Below are positions 26,801 to 41,500 of a stretch of 64,000 bases of DNA, piece by piece (within the stretch, counting starts at the first letter, position 1; each line of letters starts with the position of its first letter). The stretch comes from Diadema setosum. Its lineage: Eukaryota > Echinodermata > Echinoidea > Diadematoida > Diadematidae. A program made the translations under genes and the position numbers. The stretch covers positions 15,882,100 to 15,946,099 of the forward strand of contig CM067059.1 of the NCBI GenBank assembly GCA_033980235.1. Direction: 5' to 3'. The notes below the pieces were generated by a model that was not told where the DNA came from, did not search any database, and saw nothing but the letters and a program-made list of their open reading frames with translations.

Positions 26801-29291
26801 AATAGCGGGTGTGTCGCATTGTCTACCTGTCCTTTTTATGTAGCGAGTGAAAGGCCCCATTCAGTCGAGTGTTGGAAGCTCGAAAGCCTTTATGTGTTAT
26901 TTCTCCGAGGCCTCGATTCTGTTGAGATTTGACTGCCGTTCCTTTTATGTGCAGTGGCGACGGCGTGTGAAAAAAATTCTTCAGTGCACAGATGCGCTCG
27001 AGAGCAAAATGTCTTGGTGAGAGAAACACCAAGTCGATTAGCGGTCTGCTGGCTGTAAAGCAGGCTGCAGTCAAGTCACATCGCAGGCAGTATGCGGTCG
27101 AACTGCTCTGTAAAATCGCCTACTATATTCCAATTTCTCTCAATCTCTTAACAATGTTCTGTCATCCAGAAAAAAAAAAAATAAACTGTGATCAGCATTT
27201 AAGAAAGAGAGATAAGAGGACGTATATTACGAACATATTTTTTACCTTTGAATGATTCCTCTTTTTATCATGTTTCATTTGTGGTAGGAATTTGTGGATT
27301 TGCTTTTACAGCTCAAACAACAAAAAACAACAAAACATTCATTTTTTTTTTAATTCAGCTTCATCCGTAAAGCCTTTATGTCTATCCTATATGTATACAC
27401 AAGCATTTTTTTACGCTCGAGGTTTATAGCGTATATCTATACGGTGCATAATGCCGACCTAATCCTATTACAAAATGTCAGGGGGGTTTTAATCAACTCT
27501 TCTAATCACTTAATTGATTTTTCTCAATGCAAAAATTAGTCCCCAAACTCTGTTTGGGGCTCTAAATGCATTTTGAAGCGCTCACCTTCTGGATGCATGT
27601 AACGGAGTGAACTCGTAGATCAAAAACAGTGATTCACCTGATTAACTCAAGAGTTGTTTACATGTTTTATTGCAATTGCATTTTGATGGAAATGAAATAA
27701 GTTAAATGGAACGAAATGTTTATGGGGATAAATATGTATTCATATTTGGCAGCCTATACGATGTGACGGAATACATAATCCAGTATATACCAAGAATTTG
27801 CATTAAAAAATTACTAATGTGAAATTAATTAATGTGAAAAACAGGAGGCATGAGGGAGTAATTTTGCTCCCCAGGGAAAACCTGTGCTCTGATCAGGTAT
27901 GGCGTCAATGCCATACGATTCCAACTTAACCGTCCCCACGTGATTGCACTGCAAACTTCTTGCACTCGAGTATAGAATAATGATGGGAGGATGCAAGTGG
28001 TTAATAAGTAGTCAGTAACCCATGAGCTTAACCCATGTACGCCTATTCAATCTGGAAACATTTTGCTTAGTGTATTGTTTTGGTGTGAAGTTTCCAATCT
28101 CTATTTTTCTCTATCCATCTGTCTCTACTCTATACAAATCTCCATAAGCCTAACACACATACACACAGACGCACACACACACACACACACACACGTGTTA
28201 TATGATTAAAGAAAGAGAAATAGATGGATAGGCCTATTGTTTTATTGCCATTTTAATTATGATACCCTCCTTCAAGATATATTCATAATATACAGACACA
28301 CTTATCTATCAATGTATAAAAGTATTCAGTCAGATATATTTATTGTAGGGCAAAGACACGATGTTTACTTTCTGAAACATAGACATATCTGTCTCCACGT
28401 GAAGGGATGTTAAGCACATGTCTATAGTATAGGCATTGCATGATGCCTATTATGAACGGTGTACAAAGGTGTATTCACATAAGCGGCGCGTATGCTCTGA
28501 TTGTTTGATATTGCATCGTCATGATCGTAGCTGACCTCGTAGAATCATTTGATTGATTGTCTTGTCAATACCATGTACAGAGATCAACATGCTTTAATGT
28601 TATAGGAGCAGGAGACGGAAAAATAAAAGACGGCGAAGCTATTTCTTTATCTCCTCACATTCATGAGAGCAAGTGAATCGACCAAAACATGTCATTGTCA
28701 TGATCGACAAAGTTACGTTTTTCTTTTAGTAAAATTCATCATAAACATGCACAATAACAATCATTATAGATATGTGTATGACTATTATAAGTAAACGTGG
28801 ACAGACACGTATACAGACGCAAGACAGACATTTGATTCACACTTATTGTAAAGACCACGTGGATGAGCTGTGTATAAGGTTCATGCGAACTTTTTTTGTT
28901 GTTGCAAGTTTGAAAAGCAAAGGATATGACTGGTGATGTGTGAAAAGGGAAATTCATGGATTCGAAAAGGAACGCAGATCAGAGGTGGAAAAGCAAAACG
29001 CTCCTAACCTAATGTAACTCTGAAGATCTGAAAACTCCTTGGTCCCAGTGATGACGAATATACACCATTACACAGGGAAATAAAAAGACTGCAAGCCAAG
29101 TTTATAGTTGAAGTGTTACAAAAATTATTAATTTCTTTCAACTGAAACCTAAACAAAGAAAATAGGACATCTTGTTCAGCAGGTTTGCATGTGTACTTGT
29201 GTTATCACACATTCGTTGATATATTTGTTTGTTTTGTTTCGAACACGTGTCCTGAAATCAAGGGCAAATCTTACATCATTTACACTATTTT

Positions 29292-29331
<40 letters not shown>

Positions 29332-32300
29332 GTATTCATTGCCACTTCATGTATCTTCACACTGTGAATCATTTTAAAATATCGCTTAACAAAATAACAA
29401 GATGCTGCAGAGTTTTCAGCGTTGGCTAATGGTCCCCCCCCCCCTCTCTATCTCTCTTGTTATCTCTCTACAAATCTCCAGAAATTTTTCTTCCTGTTGC
29501 AGATTGCGATTTCTGAAAGGCCGGACAAAGACATGCCAAGAACGAATACGCCGGCGCCCATGGCGTTGCGTAATCGGGAGATGATGTGCCATGCATGCAT
29601 GGTTTTGCGTATATGGCGCCTTTCACTGTGTCTACGTTTCTTCTCGCGCTTGAGCTATCAAGAACAAAATTTTAAAACCATTTTGACGAAACATATACTT
29701 CTAGGACGATGTAATTCCCTGGCATTTGGCAAATGCGAGATTTGGGGTAAACGCAATTGTTGTCCTTGTATTTTGATAGACAGTGATTCACACCTACGGA
29801 CCAGTCCAGTGTATTTTGTGACATTTCCTGACATGAATTCAAGGAAAGTTTTCTGGGTATCTTCATGACTCTTGTTTTGCATCGTTGTTAATAGACTGTA
29901 TGTTGACAAAGTTGCAATTCAAGTGCCCCCTTCCCCATAATCCAAATGCATTTATGATAACTTATGATATGTTTTACCAGACGTCTTGATGATATCTCCA
30001 ACGTCACGTCAGTGTTGCTGCACATTGTCAAAGGAATGCAATTTATCAGTCTACTTCCATGTGCGATCGGATGGAAAGTGATTGAAGTTTGAAACGCAAA
30101 CTGGAAACATTGTTGGGTTTTTGTCTGTTGCATCTTTATATCTCCGAACTGCACAACAGGTTAGAGATGAAATTGAAGGGTCCGCGGGTCACAGTTCTTA
30201 AATACTTGTGACCATTATGACGTAACCGCTTACGTCATAATGTAATACATGTAGTTTAATCATTCACAGCAGGAGCTTCCTCTCGTCTTGTTCCTTTGTT
30301 TTTCCTTCTCTTCATCTTCCTCTCTTTCTCATTCCCTAAATTATTGTAATATAACTTTTTAAATCTCGAAAAACTGTTGGACCCAATATTTTTAGAGCCT
30401 ATTCTCAACAGGCACTTTGCATTCTTTCTCTATCGTTGTCTCGTTTTATGTACCATAACACAACAAAGAGTTAATTCTTAGTTTGCCGTTTGCTTTGGAT
30501 GTTGCTTTTGTTTTGCACATAGTATTTATCATGTCCTGTGCAGTGTCTATAGTACACATCGTTGTGTTGCATTTGAATGTGGAATAGAACAAAATAATGA
30601 AAAGAAATGCTATGAGACAGACATGTGAAACCAACAAAGTATCATTTCATTGATGATATTTTAATAGAAAATGTAAAAAAAAAAAGTTTACTAATATGTA
30701 TAATATATATATATATATATACATGTATATATATATGTCATGCTGGTATTTTTTGTGGGGGGGGGGGGCTGACAGAATTTCATATCTGATATAATTACAG
30801 TGGAAATTCATTTTGTTTCACCGTTATTTCTTCCATAAAATTATATGCATGTTTAATGTGTATGTCTACACTGTATGTATATTGCCACCCAGTTTTTAAC
30901 TTTGATAGTGCAATGCTTGACAGTAATGTATAACACCAAGGTAATATGGTATAATGGTAATGATACGATGATACATATACGAATGTTTGTTATTTTTGTA
31001 ATAATTCATTTATTTTTATATGTATGGCAATATTAGTCTGCGGATTTACTGTTATGCTCCTTTTTATTTGCAATAAAACCGGCATTGATTTGAATACAAT
31101 TGAAGTATGCTGGCGTTTTTACCGGCGATTTTGAAAAGAAAAAAATAGAAAGAGAGAAAAAGATGCTTGGTGCTGCGACGAATTAGTTTTACACTCGACT
31201 GCATGCTGAGTCACTTAAAGAAAGAAAAAACAAACTGTTGCAAAATGGAATCGATAAAATCAATAAAGAGCTCATCCAAAGCAATGAGTAGAGGGAGAAA
31301 GGAAAGGAGAGACGGAGAAAGAAAGAGAGAGCAAGCTTGAGACGAAGCTCAAGCTTTCTTTTTCGTTTTCTTCTTTTCAAACAAATGGCCTCGGGAAGGG
31401 AAAATCCGTAAACGATTGAGGCGAGTCGTTCTTAGGCGGAGCAACCAACATTCTACTTTTCAATCATCTTTTGTTTGCTGACCACAGTAACATGTGTGTC
31501 TTACAAATTACATGATTTCTATATAGTACGCACTGTATACAAAATTTTTGACCATCATTCTTGTACTCTTGATTGTTGAAGTGTTGGAGTATATTTACAT
31601 TACGAATATGCCAGAAGCGCTATTCTTGTACTCTTGATTACTTAAGTGTTTTGAGTATATTTACATTACGGATAAGCCAGAAGCCACAATAGTTAGATCC
31701 GTTTCAAACAACCCGGAACTCACACTTTCCTGTCCCGGCTGTACAGAATATCTCTGCGAACATTGATAGAGTTTGTCAAACAACGCCGCGAGATTTTTTC
31801 TTTTAAACACTATTCTGTGTGTTGTTATCCATAGGTTCAACCTTTCCTCTTACCACAATTTTCACGTATGATACAGGAATAGGTAACTCTCATCATTCCA
31901 TGCTACAAGAGATATATCCCAAATACCTCAATATTGCAGGTTCAAGAATCCCATCGTCTTTCAATGAGTAAAGAGATTAATCAGTTAAAGGTACGCTATA
32001 AAAGACGATTCTGCATTAACCAACACTGATTTAAATTTTCATTGTATTTCTTCCCAATTTCCAAACAGTAGAATAACATATGATTGAATTACATACTTAC
32101 TTTGGAACAAAAGAAAGACAGAATAAAACGCTTTATGAAATCTTTCATTCTTGTTGTAACAACATTTAGCTCCACACATAGTTGAAACAAAATGTTGTTA
32201 CCCTGCATAATATGAGGAAGGAGGATTTGCAATAACTAAAAGTAGAAATAGATGAAATCATCATTCGAAGTTATCAAGTCATGAATATACAAGAGATACT

Positions 32301-32516
32301 GTACCATGAATACACTGAAGAAAGAAATGATGGGATATTGAGAGAAAAGGTCGCACTAAATCATCAATCACGGATACATGATTATGAAGATAATATACTA
32401 TGAAGGACAAAATTTAAATATACTTCATAATGAATGAGTCGTCTCCAGTATATCCATCATGATGAATATTGTATTGAAAACAGTATAGGTGGTGTCAGTG
32501 GCATGGGTAATGACGA

Positions 32517-32555
<39 letters not shown>

Positions 32556-35500
32556 CAGGTCTATATACATGTATACACAAATATATATAACTTCAGTTTT
32601 ACACAAGAAATTTTACAACAAATAAAAGAACGTAGACATGCTAATTGCAGATAAGACAATTTAATGGGCTCAGTCCTAGGACGTTGACTAAGCATAGCAA
32701 GGGCTTCCAAATTGGAGGTCTTTATAATGAAATGTAAACAGTGACAAAGTGTTTTCACAATTAATTGTGAAATAGCACACACACACACACACACACAAAA
32801 GGTGTGTCTCTACATCTTGAGACGCAGCTCGTAGAGACACAAAGTAATTCGCAAAACACTTCAATAATCACAGGGCATTGATGACGTGTACATGTATTAA
32901 ATATCTATAAGCAACAACCTGATAAAACAATTGCATGTCTTTACAATGAAATAAAAACAGTGACAAAGTGTCTTCACACAACTGTGAAATAGCACAAAAA
33001 AAGTGTCTCTAACTTTACAGACGCAGCTTATATAAGGAGACACAAAAAAAAAATCGCAAAACACTTCAATAATCAGAGAGCACTGAGGACATGTATAAAA
33101 TATCTAAAGCAACAATTTGATAAAACAAGTGAATCGTCAAGTTGAGGGATTTTACAGACTAGACTTAATAATAATGATACAATTAACCCTTTTTTCGTCA
33201 ATGAGTCAAATAAGCACAAATTTAACACACATACCTATAAAATGAACAAGTATATAACGTGGCACACAGAGTGGTAATGTTTAATTATGTAAAGATGTGG
33301 GGTGAACAGGATCGTGATGTCAAGTCCTTCCCTCAGGTCGAGAGTGGTGCCTTTATAGCTAGTCCTCTTTAGTAGATGGGGTCAACTGCTAGCTGGTTAA
33401 TTGTCTCACTACGGGGCATTTCAAACAGCTGATTTATTTTAGCTTGTGTATGGTATTCTAACTGGCTTAGATAGATGTTTTCATTTATTCTGAAAACATA
33501 ACAGAATAAATTAAAATTAAATAAATATGTTTGTAAAGATAATGTTAATTCACAACATAGAGATATTTCAGTTGGTTGTTGGTACATAATTATTATATGC
33601 CACAAGGCTCAAAGCCTGGACCACTATCATTCAATGTTTATCAGTGATTTGCAATATATAGGTGATATTTCATCTGTTAATTTGCTGATGACACCAGCCG
33701 GCTCTACCTAGAAAAGATGTTGCAGCTTCTAAATACTAAAATGGAAAAAGTACAATTATGTTTCCAAGCCATTAAACTACAGATAAATCATACAAAAGAA
33801 ATTATTTCTTCTTTTCTATTGTAAAGTGTTCGTTGCTTTCCACATAGGCCTATATAATTATCTGTATACCCTGGCAGATTATTATCATAATATTATTGTA
33901 TTATTATAGGTATTATTTTTCAGGATCTGTCAAATTGCTCAGTTTCATGAAATGATACATGTATAATTTTCTATATCATTTTTATTGATGATAATGGAAA
34001 TAAATTATAAATTAAATTGAACTGAAAAGCTGGTGACAAGATCAAAACATGTACCTTCCAAAGGTTTTTTCCAAATGGAAATGTCAGAAATATCTCGAAA
34101 TATTCCCAGCAAAGGCTGTCTGGTCTCAAAGAGACTGACACTGCCAAAAGCTTTGGATGAACGCGAATTTTTGGACACCACATAGATCATTTCTCACACA
34201 TATCTGGTGAACAGATAATATTCGCCAAAGTGGATGGCAAGAAGAAAGTTCATAGGGTCCCGGCAGACCTTCGAATACCAAGGGTAATCTTACACTACCC
34301 GCAACAAAGAAGACCAGCCCGGTACATTCTTCCCGGACCGGAAATTCAAGTTGTAGATTCTGACTCAGATTCTTCTCTATCTGGAGGTCATTTCTATACA
34401 GGGTTCCCCTGCTGATGGAAACTCCTCAGTTGGCGTGGTTGGTCGGCCAGATCATACGTGGTAAATGATCATGACACTGGAAGATGACAATCACAGCGAC
34501 AACAGTGAATTACATGACCATGAAAATCAACTCCCTCCTACACCAGAAAAGAGTACACAGATATCACATAAGTTGAATTTTGATGTATTTGATGAAAAGG
34601 GTCTTTAATGTGTGCAATTGAATATTGTTAGTTTGATGAAAAATATTGATGAGTTAAGAAGTTTCCTGATTAAAAATGGTGTTCACATAATGCGTTCTGA
34701 ATGAGACTAGGCTTGACAAAGACATTAATGATTGTGAAAGCAAGATATCAGATTATTCAATTATAAGAAAAGACCGGAATCGTAATGGAGGCGGTGTTGC
34801 TATATACATACATACATACATACATACATACAAACATACAAGACATAAATTATAAAGTGTCGGAAGATGTTTTTTTTTTCTATTGATTTAGAGGCTATTT
34901 TGATATCAACTGAAGTGAATCACAGCCGATTATTTTCTTGAATTGGTATAGACCACCAAGTTCTAATTTTGATATTTTAAAAGTATATGAAAATTTATTG
35001 ATGTTTATGATAGTTTTAATCTTTCTGCCATTATTATGGGTGACATAAAATTTTATATTTTTAGAAAGCCCTTGCAGTGCAAACAAAGAAATATGATCAA
35101 TTAATAACATAGGACCTACATGTATTTCATTACGTTAATGTTGCACGACTGGTATGCTTCCGCCATAATGCATGGTTCTCCGAATAAGTCTATAGCACAA
35201 TGTCTTGACAATGTGTGATGACAGTTTCACATAACTTACAAAATATTAAAATGACAGGTTTGTCACAAATGCATTGAGCGTTCACTTTCCTTGAACTAGG
35301 TTTATTTGGATGAATGGCTATACTGTCTAAGAGTGCAGGTATTTGGGGAATTGAGGATTTGTACCCAACTTTTGACCCTTTTATAAGTTTAAAGAAGAAG
35401 TGAAATTTAGCACTTTCACTTGACCTTTGACCTTTTGGCAAGAAACTTCCAAGAGAATCTGTATTGGATTATACATGCATACACTAAGTTTCAAGAAAAA

Positions 35501-38500
35501 AAAAATCCTGCAGGCATTGCATAGCTAAGAGAGAAATAATGACATTTTGATGAGTTGACCTTTGACCCCTGACCCCTAAATTCCCTACATGATCACTGCC
35601 AGTCAGTACATGCATATATACACGTACTAAGTTCCATGAAGATACCTTGAAATATTTGTTAGATATGGAGAAAAAAAAGTGAAATTTTAACATTTTCACT
35701 TGACCTTTGACCTCATGACACAAAGCTCTCTATGGGGAATCTTTATTTGGTAGTTTATATATACACGAGATGTAATGAATGAAATTAAAAAGTTGAAGAA
35801 TAAAACTAGAAATGTCGCTATGGCGACTGGTATGCCTCAGCCATAATGCATGAGGTAGTAAAGCCTGTAATACATTGTGACAGAATACCAAGGAAATCAT
35901 CTGCATCAGGCATTGCTTGTCACAATCCAGGAAGACATCTTACTGCTGGCAAGCAAAGTTGACAACAGATTGCAGCCCAACGTGATCAATGTATCACGTG
36001 ATTATGTGTTGGACGGATCGGAGTATGAAAGGTACTATGCATCACAAAACCAACAAAACGTCGCCAGATAAGAATTTTTAGTTACGGGCTGATTCTGAAA
36101 GAGCAGACTCTAAGCTTTACAATGATGTATAACTCAAATGGACTCTCTTAACTTATCTATACAATAGAAAGAAAGCACACAGTCTGGAAAGTGTGAACTG
36201 AGAAATTAGTTAATAGGAATAGTTGTTAGAGTTGAAAGTGAAGAGTGAGAAAAGGGTATGAAAAGGGACATCTATGAGACATACTTGATAACATGCACGA
36301 CTGTACAAAAAAGGGTTGTAGAAAAACTGCTTAAAACACACTTTCTAATTCATTCTATGACCTCAAACTTAAGGATAATGTAGAAGATGAATAGCTCTTT
36401 CAGATATGAAAAGCTCAAGTTTGACTTGACTGACCCTTTTCACTTTTTAGTCCTCACGTAAATTGAAGGGGTGCGACTTTTTGTTCGTTTTGTGATGCAC
36501 GGTCACATATGTAAATGATGTGCTAATGCATACCGAACTATTGTATGACTTCCGTACAGCAAGTGACCTAATAATGTCCACGCATGCGCGTGTCTGTTTA
36601 CCCGAATTACAGTCTGACAACCAGTAGCGCAAGTCTTGGCTAGTACGGAAAACGTGAACAGTTTGAGAACTATCCGTTTTAAGAATAAATTGTTGCAGAG
36701 ATATCCTGTTTGAAATTTTAAATCCTCCCACTCGATATCATCTCCTCTCTACATCTTTTCTGTCTCCTTTCAACTTGTTCCATCCATTCCTTGTTTTGCA
36801 CCCTCCCTTCTTATCTTTCTGTCATCATCCGGAGTTTCAGTATAAACTTTAGTTGTATTTTTATACCATTGTGGCATAGATTTTATTGCTGGTATGTGTT
36901 TAAATTGACGGTTTATTAAGATGTGATTTATTTTACGGGGCCCAAAGTCATACAAGCTGTGCTTTTGATTTAGGCTCCCAAATTTGGCTCTTATGATTGC
37001 TATTTATTTATCTTTTGTTGCTAATGTATATAATATCAAACTTTGTGTTTCTGATTACTTTTGTTCGTTAAAAAGACAAATTGTTATTGTATAATTATTG
37101 TAACTCAATTATGTTTGTGGATTTTTTTTTTCTTATGAACACAAGAACACAAAGTGGAAATGAATTCAATTCAAATAAAATCATATCAATTCTCGATGTA
37201 TGGCATTGTAGGCTTATGTGCAAGGTCGGTATATCAGTCAGAACTTAACTGCAGTGTAGAAGAAATACGGACCCAGGACAATGCTTGGATTTTAAGGGAC
37301 TGATTAATCTTCCTTCACTTAATGTCAGAAGGTAGTACAGCCTGTAATACATTGTGACAGATTACCAAGGAAAATACGATCTGTGGTTTGTATGGTTAAA
37401 AAACAAACAAACAAACAAACAACTCTGTTCTCGCCAAACAGATTTATGAAGAGAATCCAGAATCCAGAATAAAAGGGAAATTTCATGTTGTTAAAATCAA
37501 CAGGGTGTTTGAGGTTCTGAGAAGGACCACAGTTTGGGGTTCCGAGACAGAGCAGTTTGTATTCCGGACAAGGACCAAAAGTTGGGTAGCCAACGAAGGG
37601 AAACGACCGCCATTCCAGACATGGTATCGTCACCAGCTTAGAGCAACCCAGCAAGGTAGCTTTACTAGCACAGGACAGCAGAGCACCCAAGCTCAAGAAT
37701 TGGAAACCTATTAATTTTATACCTATGTTATTATAAAGCTTGTCACCATCACTGTATACTGTCTTGTAAAAGCAACATAATACAACGAAAATGCATTATT
37801 ATATTGAATGAATACAGTGTGACTGGCGTCTTATTTCGAGGCACACTTATAGTTGCACAAGTCGAAAGAGTTGATTGAATGAATGGTCTGTTAACAATCT
37901 GCTACATTCGTTTGGAGAAAGTCAACTATTGTATTGCCTATAGAGAAAAGATCCCAGTCGCAGGGAAAACTTTCGTTCCCCACATGAAGAGGAAAGTACT
38001 TTGTGACAAAGGCATTTTAACAGGGATCCCCTACTAATGGAGGTGAAGGTATGTCAGCCAGACACCGCGGTACATGATCATGACAAAGATGACAGAATGC
38101 AGAGTGACAATACGATGTAAATGACCATGACACATGTGGCACTGAACAAAAATATTAATGAAGACGGGAAGAGCGATGAAATTTACGTAATGTTTCAGCT
38201 GGCATTCCCACTGTGTCATTTGGATTTCCGTCTGGTGAAACTTTGGCAGAAAACCGCCCATCTCTCTCGCTATCAATCAAGAGGGTGATTAATGGGCGGA
38301 AAACATAAGGTTTCTCGTGGCTCTTAACATCGAGTTAACCTCGAGGCTAGCTAACTACGAGTGCGTCTTCACGGTCCCTAACTACAAGCTCTAACCTCGA
38401 GGTTTCCTAACCTCGAGGTTAAGGCTTGTCGTCTGAACGTAACTGTTAACCCCATGGAAAGACAAGGTCTGCATGCAAGTCAATCACTTCGCTCATGTGT

Positions 38501-41500
38501 GTATGATGATTAAAAAGAAAACGCACAATTTTTTACCAGTTTGAGAGTGATACAAGCACCGAAATGATAAAAAAGTCACTATTGTCATCAATATTGTGAA
38601 GCTCAGTGATGAGGTGTATGCGCAATGGTGATCAATGAGAAAGAAGTCACTTCCAGATATATAGCGGGGCTAGTGCTAACTTAAAGGCCTCTGAAAGATC
38701 TGGAAGGGGACAACTGCGTTCTGAAGCCGAGCAGGAAAAAAAAAGCTCCTGATGTACATCGAACAAAACTACTATGACCATCGAATGTGTCAACTGGGTA
38801 AAGATAATCAACCCGAATTCAAAGTAAAATATTCTGTGGAGTTCATTGTGGTGGATAGGGATTTCACACCGTCACTTGGTATAGCAAAGTCAGCAAGCGC
38901 ATGAAACTCATATTGGCAAGAATGAAAGTTTCGTAAGACTGCACATATCATACAGGAAAGGCAAGGCTAGCGAGCCTGAAGAACGCTTCACTGTCAAGGT
39001 TTTCAGTGATGAGCTAGAGGAGCTGCTAGAAGTCAACCTGCAAGTTGCAACACACAATCTTACCTCCCCGACGACTTCCCCATATGATCAAGCACAAAGT
39101 TAAAATGGACTTAGACCATTATGGTTAATGATATATGTCGCAGGTTTGAACTGACCTGGCCCAGTTGGGATTCATGGAGGGTTTTTTTTCCCCAACAAAT
39201 AAAAAAACATACACATTCTAATTGCAGATTTTGACAATCTAATGGGCTTAGTCCTGGAGCTTTGAGTTTGAGTAAGCAGGAAATTCCACAATACTAGTAT
39301 TGGAGGTGTTGTATATTGGATTGTGACGTATAGGCGCCTCTTGATATTGTGACGTATCGAAGCTTTGCCGCGTATGTGAATGTTATGTATGTGAAATTTA
39401 TGACAACGCTAAATCTTGTATTTCATTGACAGAGGTAAGAAATCAGATTTTTTTTTTTTTAAAGTACCGTAGGAGTAAGACAAGGTGAAAATTTGTCTCC
39501 AATCTTATTTGCACTGTACCTGAATGATTTTGAATCATTTTTACAAGAGAGATGCAATGGTCTGAGCTCTCTATCTACATCAATTTACGATTGCTTTTAT
39601 GAGGAAGAAATAGATGTCTATATAAATCTATTCACTCTTTTGTACGCTGACGAGACTATTGTAGGCCTACTTGCTGAAAGTAGGAATGTTTTACAAGATG
39701 CTCTGAACGCTCTTTCTGATTACTGCCAAATGTGGCATCCTACTGTTAATACCACAAAGACGAAGGTTATTTTTTCTAGAGGAAAGGTGAGAAATATTCC
39801 GAAGTTTTATTTTGCCAACGAACCTACAGTGTAAGTAATGAGTACGTGTATTTAGGAACAACTTTTATTTAAAACAATAGCTTCAAAAAAGATATATATA
39901 AACAAGTAACTCAAGCACAAAGAGCTATATGTACTCCATGAGCAAAATTGCATCTCTTTGTCTACCTGTCGATATTCAACTCGGAGCTATTTAAGCAATA
40001 CTGTTATATGGGTGTGAGATTTTGGGTTTTGAAAACGTAATTTAAATTGAAACGTTTTATTTGAAGTTCTGTAAAGAATAATGCTTGGTCTGAACAAGAG
40101 AACTCACAATTGTATGACATACGGTGAACTTGGGGGCTACAAACTAGGAAAAAAAAAACTGTCACCAGTCGAATGCTACTGTTCTGGTATCGTCTCGTAA
40201 ATGGCAAATCAGCTAAATTATCAAGAATTATTTATAGCTTTGAATTTTTCCCTTTTCGAAAGGGAAAAATCAGATGGGTTGGATTCTCAAAGTGAAGAAT
40301 ATTCTCGATAGCTTAGGTCTTTCTGACGTGTGGAAGAGTCAAGCCAGGAACCTGTCTTTATCTACATTCAAAAGAATAGTAGATACAAAAATTAAAGACG
40401 TGAGTCAGCAGTAGTGGCACAGTGATGTTGAGCTAAGCAATCAATGCACCGTTTATAGAATTTTAAGCAGCGATTATGCTTTGAAAAGTAACTGATTCGT
40501 CTTAATGAAAATAACAGGAAATCTCTAACACGTTTTCGTTGCCTTAAAGGGACTGGTGAGGAGTGTTAGAACCCAAAATGCATAAGTGCTATTTTATGAA
40601 GCGAAACAGGCAAAAACAAGGGCCAATGCCTATGAAAGGACTAAGCAATGAAAAAGAATCAATGAAAAATACGGCATTATGAAGATATCTATGAATTTGT
40701 TGAAGAGCGTTACTGTAACGCTTGTCAAAATCACAGGGGGTCGGCTTAGAGGCTCTCCGTTCAAATGAGTTGTTATTGGCCTCCCTCTTTTGTCCGATTT
40801 TGGCACAGCGTCCATGTACTGCCTTCTCGGCGAAAAGCAAGCCCAAGATTTCGCGATCAGATCGCGAGACGATTATCAGGGTATCAAAGTACCAAGTGTA
40901 CGCGGGTGCCTGTTCACTGGCTACTGTACTGTATTATAGCGCGATAACTACTTAGTAGCTAGCGCGGGTCCAGGGTCCCGTTGCATAAAACTTTTTTAGC
41001 AACCTTCAAAAATTCAGGTTGGGATTTGCCCAACCTGAATTTTTTAAGGTTGCTAACCTAAGAATGTAAAATCCGTTGCATAAAAACTCTGGTTGGGAGC
41101 TTCCAACCGGAATTTTGTAATTTCAACCGGAAAAAAATCCGGTTGGAGTTTTATGCAACGGGCCCCAGATCGAGAGTACACTACTGTGCGGGCAGGCGCT
41201 ATAGGCCGGCTATGTTTTAGACGTAGCTATTGTATAATTATTCGTACACTTACATTATGTACATACACCGTGTACCCTACCACCTCAACCAATCCACACA
41301 CCAAACATAGCAATGGAGCCGCGGGAGGACAAGAAGAGGAAAATCAGAGAAAGAGTTCGGAGATGGAGGGCGAAAAATAAAATGAAAACAATAACAATTC
41401 CCCTCAAGACCCTGCAGGGATTAAGAAGCATTGGGCAGAAGGAGGGGCTGCTGCATGACAGAGGTAACTAGTCTAGAAGGTTCTAGACTCTCTCTAACGT

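Larger units (their letters stand above)
24163..32624 (-). other. Sulfotransferase intron 2, right-hand part (transcript 3' side)
   Basis: No gene is recognised. It contains homopolymer C/A tracts (25564-25592), CA and GT microsatellites (28150-28195, 29296-29330), a palindrome at 30213 and a 64-bp tandem duplication at 31557. A 148-aa frame at 29422-29868 lacks known motifs. Confidence 0.5.

Noticed and set aside
29422..29868. 148-codon + strand frame preceded by a fair acceptor
   Set aside because: No recognisable motif, no donor or partner exon, and a competing open frame on the other strand.
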